Assembly: GCA_913041905.1 (NCBI GenBank)
Contig: CAJWJQ010000012.1
Coordinates: forward strand, 1 to 28,367
Source of the DNA: GCA-2718845 sp913041905
Lineage (GTDB): Bacteria; Pseudomonadota; Gammaproteobacteria; GCA-002705445; GCA-002716945
Length of the DNA: 28,367 nucleotides
Direction: 5' to 3'
The notes beneath the pieces were generated by a model. That model was not told the DNA's origin, ran no database searches, and saw nothing but the letters and a program-made list of their open reading frames with translations. Of the stretch, positions 7,222 to 15,775 are shown in pieces. The position numbers and the translations under genes were made by a program. Each line of letters starts with the position of its first letter. The first letter of the stretch is position 1.

Positions 7222-7247
7222 TGCACAAGTTACTCATAACAAGTGCA
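7222..7247 (+). promoter_or_regulatory. Symmetric hairpin at the start of the nrdA leader
   Basis: TGCAC-AA-GTTA-CTCA-TAAC-AA-GTGCA is a fully symmetric dyad: nine pairs interrupted by a 2x2 A loop and capped by a four-base loop. It begins at the predicted transcription start, about 50 bases before the nrdA ATG, and has no T-run. It may stabilise the 5' end of the mRNA, or act as a DNA operator. Confidence 0.5.
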
Positions 7248-7299
7248 ATACTAAAAGAATAATAAATCTGCAGAATAATAATAAAAATTTAGGAAAATT

Positions 7300-10152
7300 A
7301 TGACAGAAGAATTACAAAATAATAAACTCCCTGATACGGTAGAATCAAAAACACTTACTAATAATGTCAGCATACCTCCGATTCCTGGAAAATACAGGGT
7401 AATGAGGAGAAATGGCAAAGTAACCTCATATGACTTAAGTAAAATTATAGTCGCAATGACAAAAGCATTCTTAAGCGTGGAAGGAAGTAGCGCAGCTGCA
7501 TCTACAAGAATACATAATGAAGTAGAATTATTAGCAAATAAGGTGGATACCGCAATTAAGAGACGTTTTCCAGAAGGTGGTGTAGTTCATATTGAAGATA
7601 TTCAAGATCAAGTAGAGTTAGCGATTATGAGAGCTGGTTATCAAGATGTTGCTAGAGCCTATGTTTTATATAGAGAAGAGAGGAATCAAGCGCGTAGCCA
7701 AAATAAAAATGAAGGCATTGAAGATATGCCTATTAAAAAATCCATCATTCGAGAAGATGGCACTACCGAGATCTTAGATCTTGATAAATTAAGAATTATT
7801 ATTACAGAATGCTGTGAAGGAATCCCTGATGTATCAGTAGACGTGGTGTATGATACGATAGATAAAAATATTTATGATGGAATAAAAAAAGAAGACTTAT
7901 CAAGTTCGATTTTAATTTCTGTTCGCCCTTTAATAGAAAAAGATCCAAATTATTCATATGTTGTATCTAGATTATTATTAAGCAGTATATATGAAGAAGC
8001 TTTGACCTTATTAGGCTTTAAAGACTCATCTCCAACTATAAAGAATATGTCTAAGCATTATTCTACATACTTTAAGATGTATTTGGAGAAAGCATGCGAG
8101 ATTAATTTATTAGATAAAGAATTGCTAACTTATGATTTAGATTATATAACCAAGCATTTAAACCCCTCAAATGACATGTCTTTTACGTATCTTGGATTAC
8201 AAACATTATACGATAGATATTTTATCCATCATAAAGAAACTAGATTTGAATTACCCCAAGCTTTTTTTATGAGAGTAGCAATGGGTCTAGCTATTAATGA
8301 AAAGAATAGAGAAGAACGCACTATTGAATTCTATAACTTAATATCTTCTTTTGATTTTATGTGTAGTACCCCAACATTATTTAACTCTGGAACATTAAGA
8401 CCACAACTTTCTTCTTGCTATCTATCTACTATACCAGACGATTTAAAAGGAATATTCGAAGGTATAAGCGATGATGCTATGTTGTCTAAATTTGCTGGAG
8501 GATTAGGAAATGATTGGTCTCAAGTCAGAGCTTTAGGCTCATATATAAAAGGGACTAACGGTAAAAGCCAAGGAGTAATACCTTTTTTGAAAGTTGCAAA
8601 TGACACTGCAGTAGCTGTAAATCAGGGTGGAAAGAGAAAGGGAGCAATGTGTGCGTATCTTGAAACATGGCACTTAGATATAGAGCAATTTTTAGAATTA
8701 AGAAAAAATACTGGAGATGATAGACGAAGAACCCATGACATGAATACAGCTAATTGGATACCTGATTTATTCATGAAAAGACTATACAACAACCTTGATT
8801 GGACTTTATTTTCACCAAATGATGTAGAAGACTTACATGATTTAACAGGATTAGATTTTGAAAAGAAGTATGAGTTCTATGAAAAACAAGCGGATGAAGG
8901 AAAAATAGAAAACTTCAAGAAAGTCAAAGCAATTGATTTATGGAGAAAGATTTTAAGTATGTTATTTGAAACAGGACATCCATGGATTACATTTAAAGAC
9001 CCTTGTAATTTACGTTCACCTCAACAGCATACAGGGGTGGTTCATTCATCGAATTTATGCACAGAAATAACATTAAATACATCAAAAGAAGAAATAGCTG
9101 TATGTAATTTAGGTTCTGTGAATTTATCTTCTCATATAGATGAAGATAATAATATTAATACTAAAAAATTAGCAAAAACAATTAAGACAGCCATGAGAAT
9201 GTTAGACAATGTTATTGATTATAATTACTACAGTGTTGATAAAGCTAAGGAATCTAATTTTAAACACAGGCCTGTTGGTCTTGGGGTAATGGGTTTCCAA
9301 GACGCTTTATATAAACTAAGAATACCTTATGCGTCTGAAGGGGCAGTAGAATTTGCAGATAAAAGCATGGAACATATTAGTTACTATGCTATCGAGGCAT
9401 CTATGGAATTAGCAAAAGAAAGAGGTTCTTATAAAACTTTCGATGGCTCATTATGGAGCCAAGGTATATTGCCTATTGATAGTTTGAAAAAATTTAAAGA
9501 TATCAGAGGAAAATATTTAGATGTCAATATGGATCAAACTCTTGATTGGGATACATTAAGAGAAATGATAAAAACGCATGGAATGAGAAATTCAAACACT
9601 CTTGCGGTAGCGCCAACCGCAACAATTTCTAATATTTGTGGTGTTTCACAATCAATCGAGCCCACTTACCAAAACCTATATGTTAAATCTAATTTGTCAG
9701 GTGAGTTCACAGTAATCAATCCTTATCTTATTGAAGATTTTAAAAGAGCAAAAATATGGGACGAGGTTATGATAAAGGATTTAAAATATTTCGATGGTCA
9801 ACTTAGATCTATAAGCAGAGTTCCTGATGATTTAAAATCTTTGTACCAAACATGTTTTGAAATTGATACAAGATGGTTAGTAGAAGCGGCAGCCAGAAGA
9901 CAAAAGTGGATAGACCAGTCTCAATCACTTAACTTATATATTTCTGATACTGATGGAAAAAAACTTGATAGCGCTTATAAACTTGCTTGGATAAGAGGGC
10001 TTAAGACAACATATTATTTAAGATCTCTGGGTGCAACGCATGTAGAAAAAAGTACCTCAGATAACACAGGATCTTCTTTGAATGCCGTGAGCAATAAATC
10101 AGAAGAAAAACAATGTTTAATAGATGACCCAGATTGTGAGGCATGCCAATGA
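7300..10152 (+). CDS. nrdA: Class Ia ribonucleoside-diphosphate reductase, alpha subunit
   Basis: The catalytic subunit that reduces ribonucleoside diphosphates to deoxyribonucleotides. At 950 residues it is longer than E. coli NrdA because it carries two N-terminal ATP-cone regions (about 28-125 and a more diverged one at 145-240), as in Pseudomonas-type NrdA. Active-site residues are visible: redox pair Cys373 (SSCYLS) and Cys602 (AVCNLGS), thiyl Cys587 and Glu589 in NLCTEI, the radical-transfer tyrosines Tyr905-Tyr906 (TTYYLR), and a C-terminal CEAC (946-949) that passes electrons from thioredoxin or glutaredoxin. AGGA lies before the ATG. It is followed by a 50-codon ORF overlapping its stop (ATGA) and then nrdB. 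Control by NrdR, and perhaps DnaA, is expected from the upstream sites. Confidence 0.98.
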   Translation: MTEELQNNKLPDTVESKTLTNNVSIPPIPGKYRVMRRNGKVTSYDLSKIIVAMTKAFLSVEGSSAAASTRIHNEVELLANKVDTAIKRRFPEGGVVHIEDIQDQVELAIMRAGYQDVARAYVLYREERNQARSQNKNEGIEDMPIKKSIIREDGTTEILDLDKLRIIITECCEGIPDVSVDVVYDTIDKNIYDGIKKEDLSSSILISVRPLIEKDPNYSYVVSRLLLSSIYEEALTLLGFKDSSPTIKNMSKHYSTYFKMYLEKACEINLLDKELLTYDLDYITKHLNPSNDMSFTYLGLQTLYDRYFIHHKETRFELPQAFFMRVAMGLAINEKNREERTIEFYNLISSFDFMCSTPTLFNSGTLRPQLSSCYLSTIPDDLKGIFEGISDDAMLSKFAGGLGNDWSQVRALGSYIKGTNGKSQGVIPFLKVANDTAVAVNQGGKRKGAMCAYLETWHLDIEQFLELRKNTGDDRRRTHDMNTANWIPDLFMKRLYNNLDWTLFSPNDVEDLHDLTGLDFEKKYEFYEKQADEGKIENFKKVKAIDLWRKILSMLFETGHPWITFKDPCNLRSPQQHTGVVHSSNLCTEITLNTSKEEIAVCNLGSVNLSSHIDEDNNINTKKLAKTIKTAMRMLDNVIDYNYYSVDKAKESNFKHRPVGLGVMGFQDALYKLRIPYASEGAVEFADKSMEHISYYAIEASMELAKERGSYKTFDGSLWSQGILPIDSLKKFKDIRGKYLDVNMDQTLDWDTLREMIKTHGMRNSNTLAVAPTATISNICGVSQSIEPTYQNLYVKSNLSGEFTVINPYLIEDFKRAKIWDEVMIKDLKYFDGQLRSISRVPDDLKSLYQTCFEIDTRWLVEAAARRQKWIDQSQSLNLYISDTDGKKLDSAYKLAWIRGLKTTYYLRSLGATHVEKSTSDNTGSSLNAVSNKSEEKQCLIDDPDCEACQ

Positions 10153-10301
10153 TATATTTAATTTCATCGGTTGCAATTATTGTTACATTATTAATTTACA
10201 CAATATCAAATATACAAAGAGAGTTAGAAGAATTAAATTTTACAAAGAATAATTTTACTACGCTAAGAGGGTGGCATAAATTAACAAATAAAGAAAGGTG
10301 A
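10149..10301 (+). CDS. Small single-pass membrane protein between nrdA and nrdB
   Basis: A 50-codon ORF not resembling anything I can name. Its ATG overlaps the nrdA stop as ATGA, and a GAGG sits seven bases upstream inside the nrdA 3' end, so translation by coupling is likely. Residues 1-19 (MIYLISSVAIIVTLLIYTI) form one hydrophobic helix; the rest is polar and ends GWHKLTNKER. The AAAGG that serves nrdB is made by its last codons, and its stop lies four bases before the nrdB start. The spacing leaves almost no base between nrdA and nrdB unused, which argues for a real gene. A chance ORF in an AT-rich spacer remains possible. Confidence 0.6.
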   Translation: MIYLISSVAIIVTLLIYTISNIQRELEELNFTKNNFTTLRGWHKLTNKER

Positions 10302-10305
10302 TCAT

Positions 10306-11484
10306 ATGTATAACTGGGACGACCCAATAAAAGAAGCTTTAAATAAACCTGAGTCTAAACCAACAGACTCAACAAAGATTGAAGAATCATTATCAAGCGA
10401 ATCTTTGTTAGAAAAAAAATCTTTGCATGAAGGTTTAACTGGAATAGAAGATATTGAACAGGGCGCTGGTAGAATTAGAGTCGACGATAAAGCAATTATA
10501 AACTGTAGAGCTGATTTAAATCAATTAGTACCATTTAAATATGAATGGGCTTGGAAAAAATATCTAGATGGTTCAGCAAATCATTGGATGCCAGAAGAAG
10601 TAGCGATGCATGATGACATAAAATTATGGAATGACCCGAAGGGGCTTACGGAAGATGAAAGAAATATTGTCGAAGTAAACCTAGGGTTTTTTTCAACTGC
10701 TGATTCGCTAGTTGCAAATAATCTGGTATTGGCGGTATATAGACATATTACAAACCCTGAGTGTAGACAATATTTATTGCGCCAAGCATTTGAAGAAGCT
10801 ATACATACTCATGCATACACTTATTGTGTGCAGTCACTAGGTTTAGATGAAAGTAAAATTTTTAATATGTATAGAGAAGTACCTGCTGTAGCAACAAAAG
10901 CTGAATGGGCATTACCTTTCACTCAAAGTTTAGGAGACCCTACATTTAAAACAGGAACAAAAGAAAATAATCAGAGATTATTGCGCGACCTTGTTGCATT
11001 TTATGTAATATTTGAAGGTATATTCTTTTATGTTGGTTTTACACAAATACTATCCATGGGTAGAAGAAATAAATTGACTGGTGTTGCGCAGCAATTCCAG
11101 TATATTCTGAGAGATGAATCTATGCATATGAATTTTGGAATAGATGTAATCAATCAAATTAAAATTGAAAATCCAGATTTATGGAGTGAAGAATTTCAAG
11201 CTGAAATGATAGAATTAATAAAAGAAGGAGTAAAACTTGAGACTCAATATGCATACGATACTATGCCTAAACCAATATTAGGGATCAATGCTAGTTTGTA
11301 CGAAGAGTTTATAAAATTTATTGCGAATAGAAGATTAACGCAAATAGGATTGCCTGAACAATACCCAGGAGCAACCAACCCTTTTGAGTGGATGTCAGAA
11401 ATCATGGACCTAAAAAAAGAAAAAAACTTTTTTGAAACTCGCGTTACTGAATATAAAACTGGCGGGCAATTAAAATTTGATTAA
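10306..11484 (+). CDS. nrdB: Class Ia ribonucleoside-diphosphate reductase, beta subunit
   Basis: The small subunit that holds the diiron-tyrosyl radical cofactor and passes the radical to NrdA. In 392 residues the expected ligands are all present: Asp133 (STADSL), Glu164 and His167 (EAIH), radical Tyr171 (THAY), Glu237 (FEGIFFY), and Glu271 and His274 (RDESMHM). The first 65 residues form a polar, Ser/Glu-rich extension before the ferritin-like fold, longer than in E. coli. AAAGG lies before the ATG, inside the end of the small ORF. It shares the nrdA transcript. It ends one base before the end of the convergent DUF6580-like gene, with no terminator visible between them. Confidence 0.97.
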   Translation: MYNWDDPIKEALNKPESKPTDSTKIEESLSSESLLEKKSLHEGLTGIEDIEQGAGRIRVDDKAIINCRADLNQLVPFKYEWAWKKYLDGSANHWMPEEVAMHDDIKLWNDPKGLTEDERNIVEVNLGFFSTADSLVANNLVLAVYRHITNPECRQYLLRQAFEEAIHTHAYTYCVQSLGLDESKIFNMYREVPAVATKAEWALPFTQSLGDPTFKTGTKENNQRLLRDLVAFYVIFEGIFFYVGFTQILSMGRRNKLTGVAQQFQYILRDESMHMNFGIDVINQIKIENPDLWSEEFQAEMIELIKEGVKLETQYAYDTMPKPILGINASLYEEFIKFIANRRLTQIGLPEQYPGATNPFEWMSEIMDLKKEKNFFETRVTEYKTGGQLKFD

Positions 11485-11485
11485 A

Positions 11486-11998
11486 TTATTTAGTTGCTAT
11501 ATTTGCTTCAGAAAATAAGTTTTTATAGAACTTATAAATAATATATATAGTTAAAGAATATAGCGATGCTGATATTAATGAATCGTCAAAAAATGGTATT
11601 GCCGCTACATAGCATGTTATTAAACCATTTAAGTCATGACTATATAAAGATTCAGTAAACCAGAAACCAAAATTACTAACTATAAAAAATATTGAAGCAG
11701 CTAAAAAAGAGGAAATTATTACACTTTTTAATTTTAATTCTTTCAAATAGAACTCTCCAATCAAGACAATTATTAAATAAGATAAGTAGACAAAAAATAT
11801 ATAAGAATATGTACCAATATATACATCGGCAACAATTTGGGAAGTTAATACAGTTAACATAGAAGTATATTTGTTATTAATAAAATAGCTAGAAAATAGA
11901 ATTAAAGATATAGTAGGAGTAAAGTTTGGTATATCGCTCATATACCTTGATAAAATCAGAAGTAAAAATATTAATAATGGTGCGACAAAATTTTTCAT
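11486..11998 (-). CDS. DUF6580-like membrane protein, putative B12-linked transporter
   Basis: A 170-residue inner-membrane protein with about five hydrophobic segments. RYMSDIPNFTPTISLILF near the N-terminus, a VADVYIGTYSYIFFVY segment, and SNFGFWF...LNGLITCYVAAIPFF later match the pattern I know for the DUF6580 family, which resembles substrate-binding (S) components of ECF vitamin transporters. It starts one base after the btuB-type gene ends, so it is in the same transcript and under the same cobalamin riboswitch. The context suggests that it moves cobalamin or a precursor across the inner membrane after the receptor brings it into the periplasm; no btuCDF genes are seen here. The function is inferred, the family call is from motif memory. 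Confidence 0.75.
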   Translation of the reverse strand: MKNFVAPLLIFLLLILSRYMSDIPNFTPTISLILFSSYFINNKYTSMLTVLTSQIVADVYIGTYSYIFFVYLSYLIIVLIGEFYLKELKLKSVIISSFLAASIFFIVSNFGFWFTESLYSHDLNGLITCYVAAIPFFDDSLISASLYSLTIYIIYKFYKNLFSEANIATK

Positions 11999-11999
11999 A

Positions 12000-13760
12000 T
12001 TAAAAATTGTTTATAAAGCTAATATAATATGATCTTCCTTCACTATTATAGTTATGAGCTTGTCTATATTTTTTATTAAATACATTGTTCATATTAAACT
12101 TCCAAGCATAGTCAATAGTATCATACAGATACGTTAAATTAAAAATTGTATATCCACCTAATACATTAGAGTCATAAATCGAGTCATCGCTCTTACTAGA
12201 GGCAACCATGGAAACACCTAATTTATTATTTTTTTTAAAAGTATAACTAATTTTGCTAGTTAATTTATTTTTTGGACGTCTAGATAAATCGGCATTATTA
12301 TTTAAATCCTTGGCATTTAATAGTGTGTAATCAAATTTATAATCTAAATTTCCATACTTGTTATAATAAGTCATTTCGAGCCCTTTAATTTTAGCTTTAT
12401 TGATATTTTGCATAATTGTTCCATCAGATTCAATTAAATTTCTAATATTATTATTAAAAAAAGTTATTATTAAGCCATTATTATTAGATAATTTTGTTTT
12501 AAAAGATATTTCTGAATTAATAGACTCTTCAGGTTGCAAATCACTATTCCCGCCATATCCATATAAATCAGTTCCATCAGGAGGCCTGAATGATTTAGAA
12601 ACAGAAAATATAAATTTAGTTTTATCTGTCAAAGCATGACCAAAATTAATATTTCCAGAATAAAAATTACCATATATATTATGGTTAATATATCTAGTTC
12701 CAAAGTTGAATATAGATTTTTTTATTTGATATTCAGATTGAAAATATAATTCCTTTATCCAATTTTCTTTTTTAAACGCAGTGCCGAATGATAGTTCAGA
12801 TAATCTCTCGTTGGTTAAATTTATACCAAGAATGATATCTGAATTAAACAAATTATAATAATTTCTATTAATATTAAGCTCTGTGCTTTTTGTATGTGTA
12901 TAGTCTGTAGCATTTAGTGTTTTCTGATCAATCTTATTTATTTTATTAATAAATATAAATTTATCTTTATAATTATTATATTTTTTAGTTAAGACTACTT
13001 TTGCAAGAGAATCTTTATGGTCTTGATTTAAGTTAGCGCCAAAACTATCATATTCTGTATTCCCAAGACTTTGGTACCAATTTATTTCAATGTTATTATT
13101 TTTTTCATTATATAGATAAACAAGATTTAAATTTTTATTTATATATGCATGATTTTTTGTTGAATCTACTTTTGCCTTATATCCATTTGATTGTAATTCT
13201 ATAAAACTAATTGTGAAATTATGTATATCATTAGAAAAACTCTTATTAAGTCCAAATTTATTTGTCTGATCTTTTCCAGATTCAATAATTATTTCATCAT
13301 TATTAAACCTATTCTTTGTGATTATATTAATAATTCCCCCTATAGCATCTCTTCCGTATAATGTTGACATACCACCTTTTGAGATTTCAATTCTTTCTAT
13401 TATTTGTGGAGAAACATGTTGAATTGAAGGAACACCCAATGTACCAGGGTTTAGACTAACACCATCTATTAAGACTTTTGTATGATTACTTTCCGTGCCT
13501 CGTAAAAAAATAGATTTTGTTTGTCCATGCCCACCATTACTTCCAATATTAATTGAGCTCACATGTTGTAATATTTCATCTATAGACTTGTAACCATAAT
13601 TTCTTATTTCATCTTTTGTTATTATTGAAACAGCATTTAATGATTCGTGTATAGTAGTTTTCTTTAAGTTTGGAGTTACAATAATTTGATCTAAATCGCT
13701 TTTAGCAAAAGCAATAGATGATATAGAAAATATCATTAAAATAATTATTGTTTTAACCAT
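12000..13760 (-). CDS. btuB: TonB-dependent cobalamin receptor, BtuB-type
   Basis: An outer-membrane, TonB-energised receptor that most likely imports vitamin B12. The 586 residues begin with a signal peptide (1-19, cleavage after AFA), then a TonB box DQIIVTP (24-30). The plug domain (about 35-150) contains SIFLRGTESNHTKVLIDGV and GRDAIGGIINIIT. A 22-strand-type barrel follows, with SFRPPDGTDLYG and LQPEESINSEI, ending YYISFINNF with terminal Phe. Its size matches BtuB (about 590-610) and is smaller than most siderophore receptors. An AAAGAGG lies six bases before the ATG. The cobalamin riboswitch just upstream is the strongest argument for the substrate. Confidence 0.93.
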   Translation of the reverse strand: MVKTIIILMIFSISSIAFAKSDLDQIIVTPNLKKTTIHESLNAVSIITKDEIRNYGYKSIDEILQHVSSINIGSNGGHGQTKSIFLRGTESNHTKVLIDGVSLNPGTLGVPSIQHVSPQIIERIEISKGGMSTLYGRDAIGGIINIITKNRFNNDEIIIESGKDQTNKFGLNKSFSNDIHNFTISFIELQSNGYKAKVDSTKNHAYINKNLNLVYLYNEKNNNIEINWYQSLGNTEYDSFGANLNQDHKDSLAKVVLTKKYNNYKDKFIFINKINKIDQKTLNATDYTHTKSTELNINRNYYNLFNSDIILGINLTNERLSELSFGTAFKKENWIKELYFQSEYQIKKSIFNFGTRYINHNIYGNFYSGNINFGHALTDKTKFIFSVSKSFRPPDGTDLYGYGGNSDLQPEESINSEISFKTKLSNNNGLIITFFNNNIRNLIESDGTIMQNINKAKIKGLEMTYYNKYGNLDYKFDYTLLNAKDLNNNADLSRRPKNKLTSKISYTFKKNNKLGVSMVASSKSDDSIYDSNVLGGYTIFNLTYLYDTIDYAWKFNMNNVFNKKYRQAHNYNSEGRSYYISFINNF

Positions 13761-13795
13761 TGTATACCTCTTTCATAAAAGGAATACTAATACAT

Positions 13796-13821
13796 AGAAA
13801 ATTCTAGCCAAATACCAGAAT
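13796..13821 (-). terminator. Weak hairpin with T-run between riboswitch and btuB
   Basis: Read on the minus strand, ATTCTGG and CTAGAAT form a seven-pair stem (one G-U) with a seven-base loop, followed by TTTCT. It resembles a weak AT-rich intrinsic terminator lying between the riboswitch and the btuB ribosome site. It could be the switch's output, or chance in AT-rich sequence. Confidence 0.3.
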
Positions 13822-13825
13822 AAAT

Positions 13826-13940
13826 ACCCATCTATGTAAGCATCCCGCTTATGGGTTTCTTATCATGTTAGCATTCGGACTTTTTACCGTTACGGGTGTA
13901 GTACCAGACTAAATTCACTGGATTTTCCCAACTTCATAAG
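13826..13940 (-). promoter_or_regulatory. Cobalamin riboswitch (short variant) upstream of btuB
   Basis: On the minus strand the conserved blocks occur in order: GGGAAAATCC (13929-13920), a stem CCAG...CTGG around GTGAA, CCCGTAACGGTA (13896-13885) and AGTCCGAATGC (13881-13871). Only three bases separate the last two blocks, so the long P7-P11 arm of class I cobalamin switches, including GCCACTG, is missing. This resembles the compact class II type. A downstream hairpin (13856-13826, ACCCAT/ATGGGT outer stem, AAGC/GCTT inner stem) has a GGG-containing loop that can pair with the CCCG of the L5 loop, as in L5-L13 kissing-loop switches. Binding of B12 should lower btuB expression. The element starts right after the yadH stop, so its promoter is inside yadH or upstream of yadG. 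Confidence 0.88.
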
Positions 13941-13942
13941 AC

Positions 13943-14713
13943 TTAATTTTTAATACCTATGCCTTTTTCAAGTATTATTAGAGCCATTATAAACAAAATA
14001 ATTATGAAAGTAACTATTATAAGAACCGCTAACAAGATGTTTGTTTCCTCTAGACCTAAAAACGCATATCTGTAAGAACTAACAATATATGCGATAGGGT
14101 TTACTAATGATATATCTTGCCAAATTTGCGGTAGAGCATCTATAGAATAGAATGTACCACCTAAATAGGTTAATGGAGCTAGAATAAAAGTTGGAACAAT
14201 ATTTATATCATCAAAACTTTTTGCATAAGCAGCGTTAATAAACCCTGCGGTAGAAAATAAAAAGGATGTTAAAAAAGTTATTAAAATAACAAAAGAAATA
14301 TTATGGATAGGTATTTTAGTAAATAATGTTGTTACAAAATAAACCGCAATACTAACAACAAAAGCTCTTAACACGCCTCCTGAGATATAACCAAGTAATA
14401 TTACCCAATTAGGAACAGGAGCAACGAGCAATTCCTCACAACTTTTTTGGAAACGCGAACTATAAAAAGAACCAACAACATTCATATAAGAGTTTGTTAT
14501 AATAGGCATAAGAATAAGACCTGGTATTATATAATCTACATAGCTAAAATTTTTTATATTACCAATCCTATCACCAATAAAATTTCCAAATATTGTTATA
14601 TATAAAAATATTGTAATTACAGAGGGGAGTATTGTTTGTATCCATATTCTTGCAAATCTTACAAATTCTTTTTTAACAATTGTTTGATATGCAATCATCC
14701 ATGAGATATTCAT
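13943..14713 (-). CDS. yadH: ABC-2 type transporter permease YadH
   Basis: A 256-residue integral membrane subunit of an ABC exporter, with six hydrophobic segments as in the ABC-2 family. SCEELLVAPVPNW after the second helix and LAPLTYLGGTFYSIDALPQI before the last pair are strong matches to the YadH/NodJ group. The start overlaps the stop of the ATPase gene by four bases (ATGA), so the two subunits are made together. YadGH is widespread in Gammaproteobacteria; its substrate is not established. The cobalamin riboswitch begins directly after its stop codon. The joint transcript with btuB is therefore possible, but nothing links the function of YadGH to B12. Confidence 0.93.
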   Translation of the reverse strand: MNISWMIAYQTIVKKEFVRFARIWIQTILPSVITIFLYITIFGNFIGDRIGNIKNFSYVDYIIPGLILMPIITNSYMNVVGSFYSSRFQKSCEELLVAPVPNWVILLGYISGGVLRAFVVSIAVYFVTTLFTKIPIHNISFVILITFLTSFLFSTAGFINAAYAKSFDDINIVPTFILAPLTYLGGTFYSIDALPQIWQDISLVNPIAYIVSSYRYAFLGLEETNILLAVLIIVTFIIILFIMALIILEKGIGIKN

Positions 14714-15633
14714 GCTATTGTCTCTTCTTTAGTAAGTTCCATAAATAGCTCTTCCAATCTATTTCTCTTACTAATAATGTTTATTACATTAACATTCAAA
14801 TATTTTAGTTTTTCAATAATTTGTGTAATAGAAATATTATTATCTACAGTTACCTCGATTGTATGAGCATCTATTAATTTATGTGAAAACTCATTTATAT
14901 TTAATTTTTGATTAATAATATTTGCGGTTTTAATAATATAAGTATGCTCTTTTCTGAGATTATAAACTTCATCCATAGACGAATTTTGAATTATAGAGCC
15001 TTTGTGAATTATAGCTAAGTTTTTACATAATCTTTCAGCTTCTTCTAAATAGTGAGTTGTTAAAATTATAGTTACCCCATTATTATTTATTTCTTGAAAG
15101 AAATCCCACATTGTCAATCTAAGCTCGGTATCAACACCTGCCGTAGGCTCATCAAGAATCAAGATCTTTGGTTTATGTATAAGTGCCCTTGCAATCATTA
15201 ATCGTCTCTTCATTCCTCCAGATAATTCCCTAGGAGTATCAAATCGTTTCTCCCAAATGCCTAATTGGTGAAATAATTCAGACGCACGATATTTAGCATC
15301 ATGTTTATTAATACCAAAATAACCAGCAACATTAATCATTATTTCCTGTATTGGAATAAATTGATTTAGGTTATATTCTTGTGGAACTAATCCAATATTT
15401 CTTTTCGCAAAATCAGGATTGTCTTGTATGTCTTTCCCGAATACAGATACTTTGCCTGATGTAATTCTAACCAAAGATGACATAATTCCTATAACTGTAG
15501 ATTTACCAGCACCATTTGGACCTAAAAATGCAAAAAAATCACCTTTTTTAATAGATAGATTTATGTTTTCAAGAGCTCTAAAGCCGTTTCGGTATATTTT
15601 GTTTAATTTAACAATATCTACTGCATTTTTCAT
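14710..15633 (-). CDS. yadG: ABC transporter ATP-binding protein YadG
   Basis: The cytosolic ATPase partner of YadH. The 307 residues contain Walker A GPNGAGKST (about 39-47), the Q-loop region LVPQEYNLNQ, the ABC signature LSGGMKRR, Walker B ILILDEPTAGVD and the switch His in TTHYLEEAE. The last 90 residues form the C-terminal extension common in ABC-2 exporter ATPases. The length equals that of E. coli YadG (about 308). An AAGG sits about seven bases before the ATG. It is transcribed divergently from mcl across a 142-base gap. Exported substrate unknown. Confidence 0.94.
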   Translation of the reverse strand: MKNAVDIVKLNKIYRNGFRALENINLSIKKGDFFAFLGPNGAGKSTVIGIMSSLVRITSGKVSVFGKDIQDNPDFAKRNIGLVPQEYNLNQFIPIQEIMINVAGYFGINKHDAKYRASELFHQLGIWEKRFDTPRELSGGMKRRLMIARALIHKPKILILDEPTAGVDTELRLTMWDFFQEINNNGVTIILTTHYLEEAERLCKNLAIIHKGSIIQNSSMDEVYNLRKEHTYIIKTANIINQKLNINEFSHKLIDAHTIEVTVDNNISITQIIEKLKYLNVNVINIISKRNRLEELFMELTKEETIA

Positions 15634-15671
15634 AATAAAGCCTTAAATTTAGTGTTTTTTCCCCAAATAAA

Positions 15672-15744
15672 TTGACAATAGTCTATACTTACGTAAACTT
15701 ATCGAGTTATAACAGATAAACAACATGCATATCAAGCCTATAAT
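15672..15744 (+). promoter_or_regulatory. Candidate mcl operon promoter region with TTACGTAA palindrome
   Basis: The 142-base gap between yadG and mcl holds a consensus TTGACA (15672-15677) without a good -10 at 17 bases, an eight-base palindrome TTACGTAA (15689-15696) and a consensus TATAAT (15739-15744). The last would give a leader of about 25 bases with GGAG (15762-15765) as ribosome site. The start site cannot be fixed from sequence. The palindrome could bind a regulator of the C1/glyoxylate genes. Confidence 0.35.
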
Positions 15745-15775
15745 AAATATGATATTGAAATGGAGTTAAAAAAGT

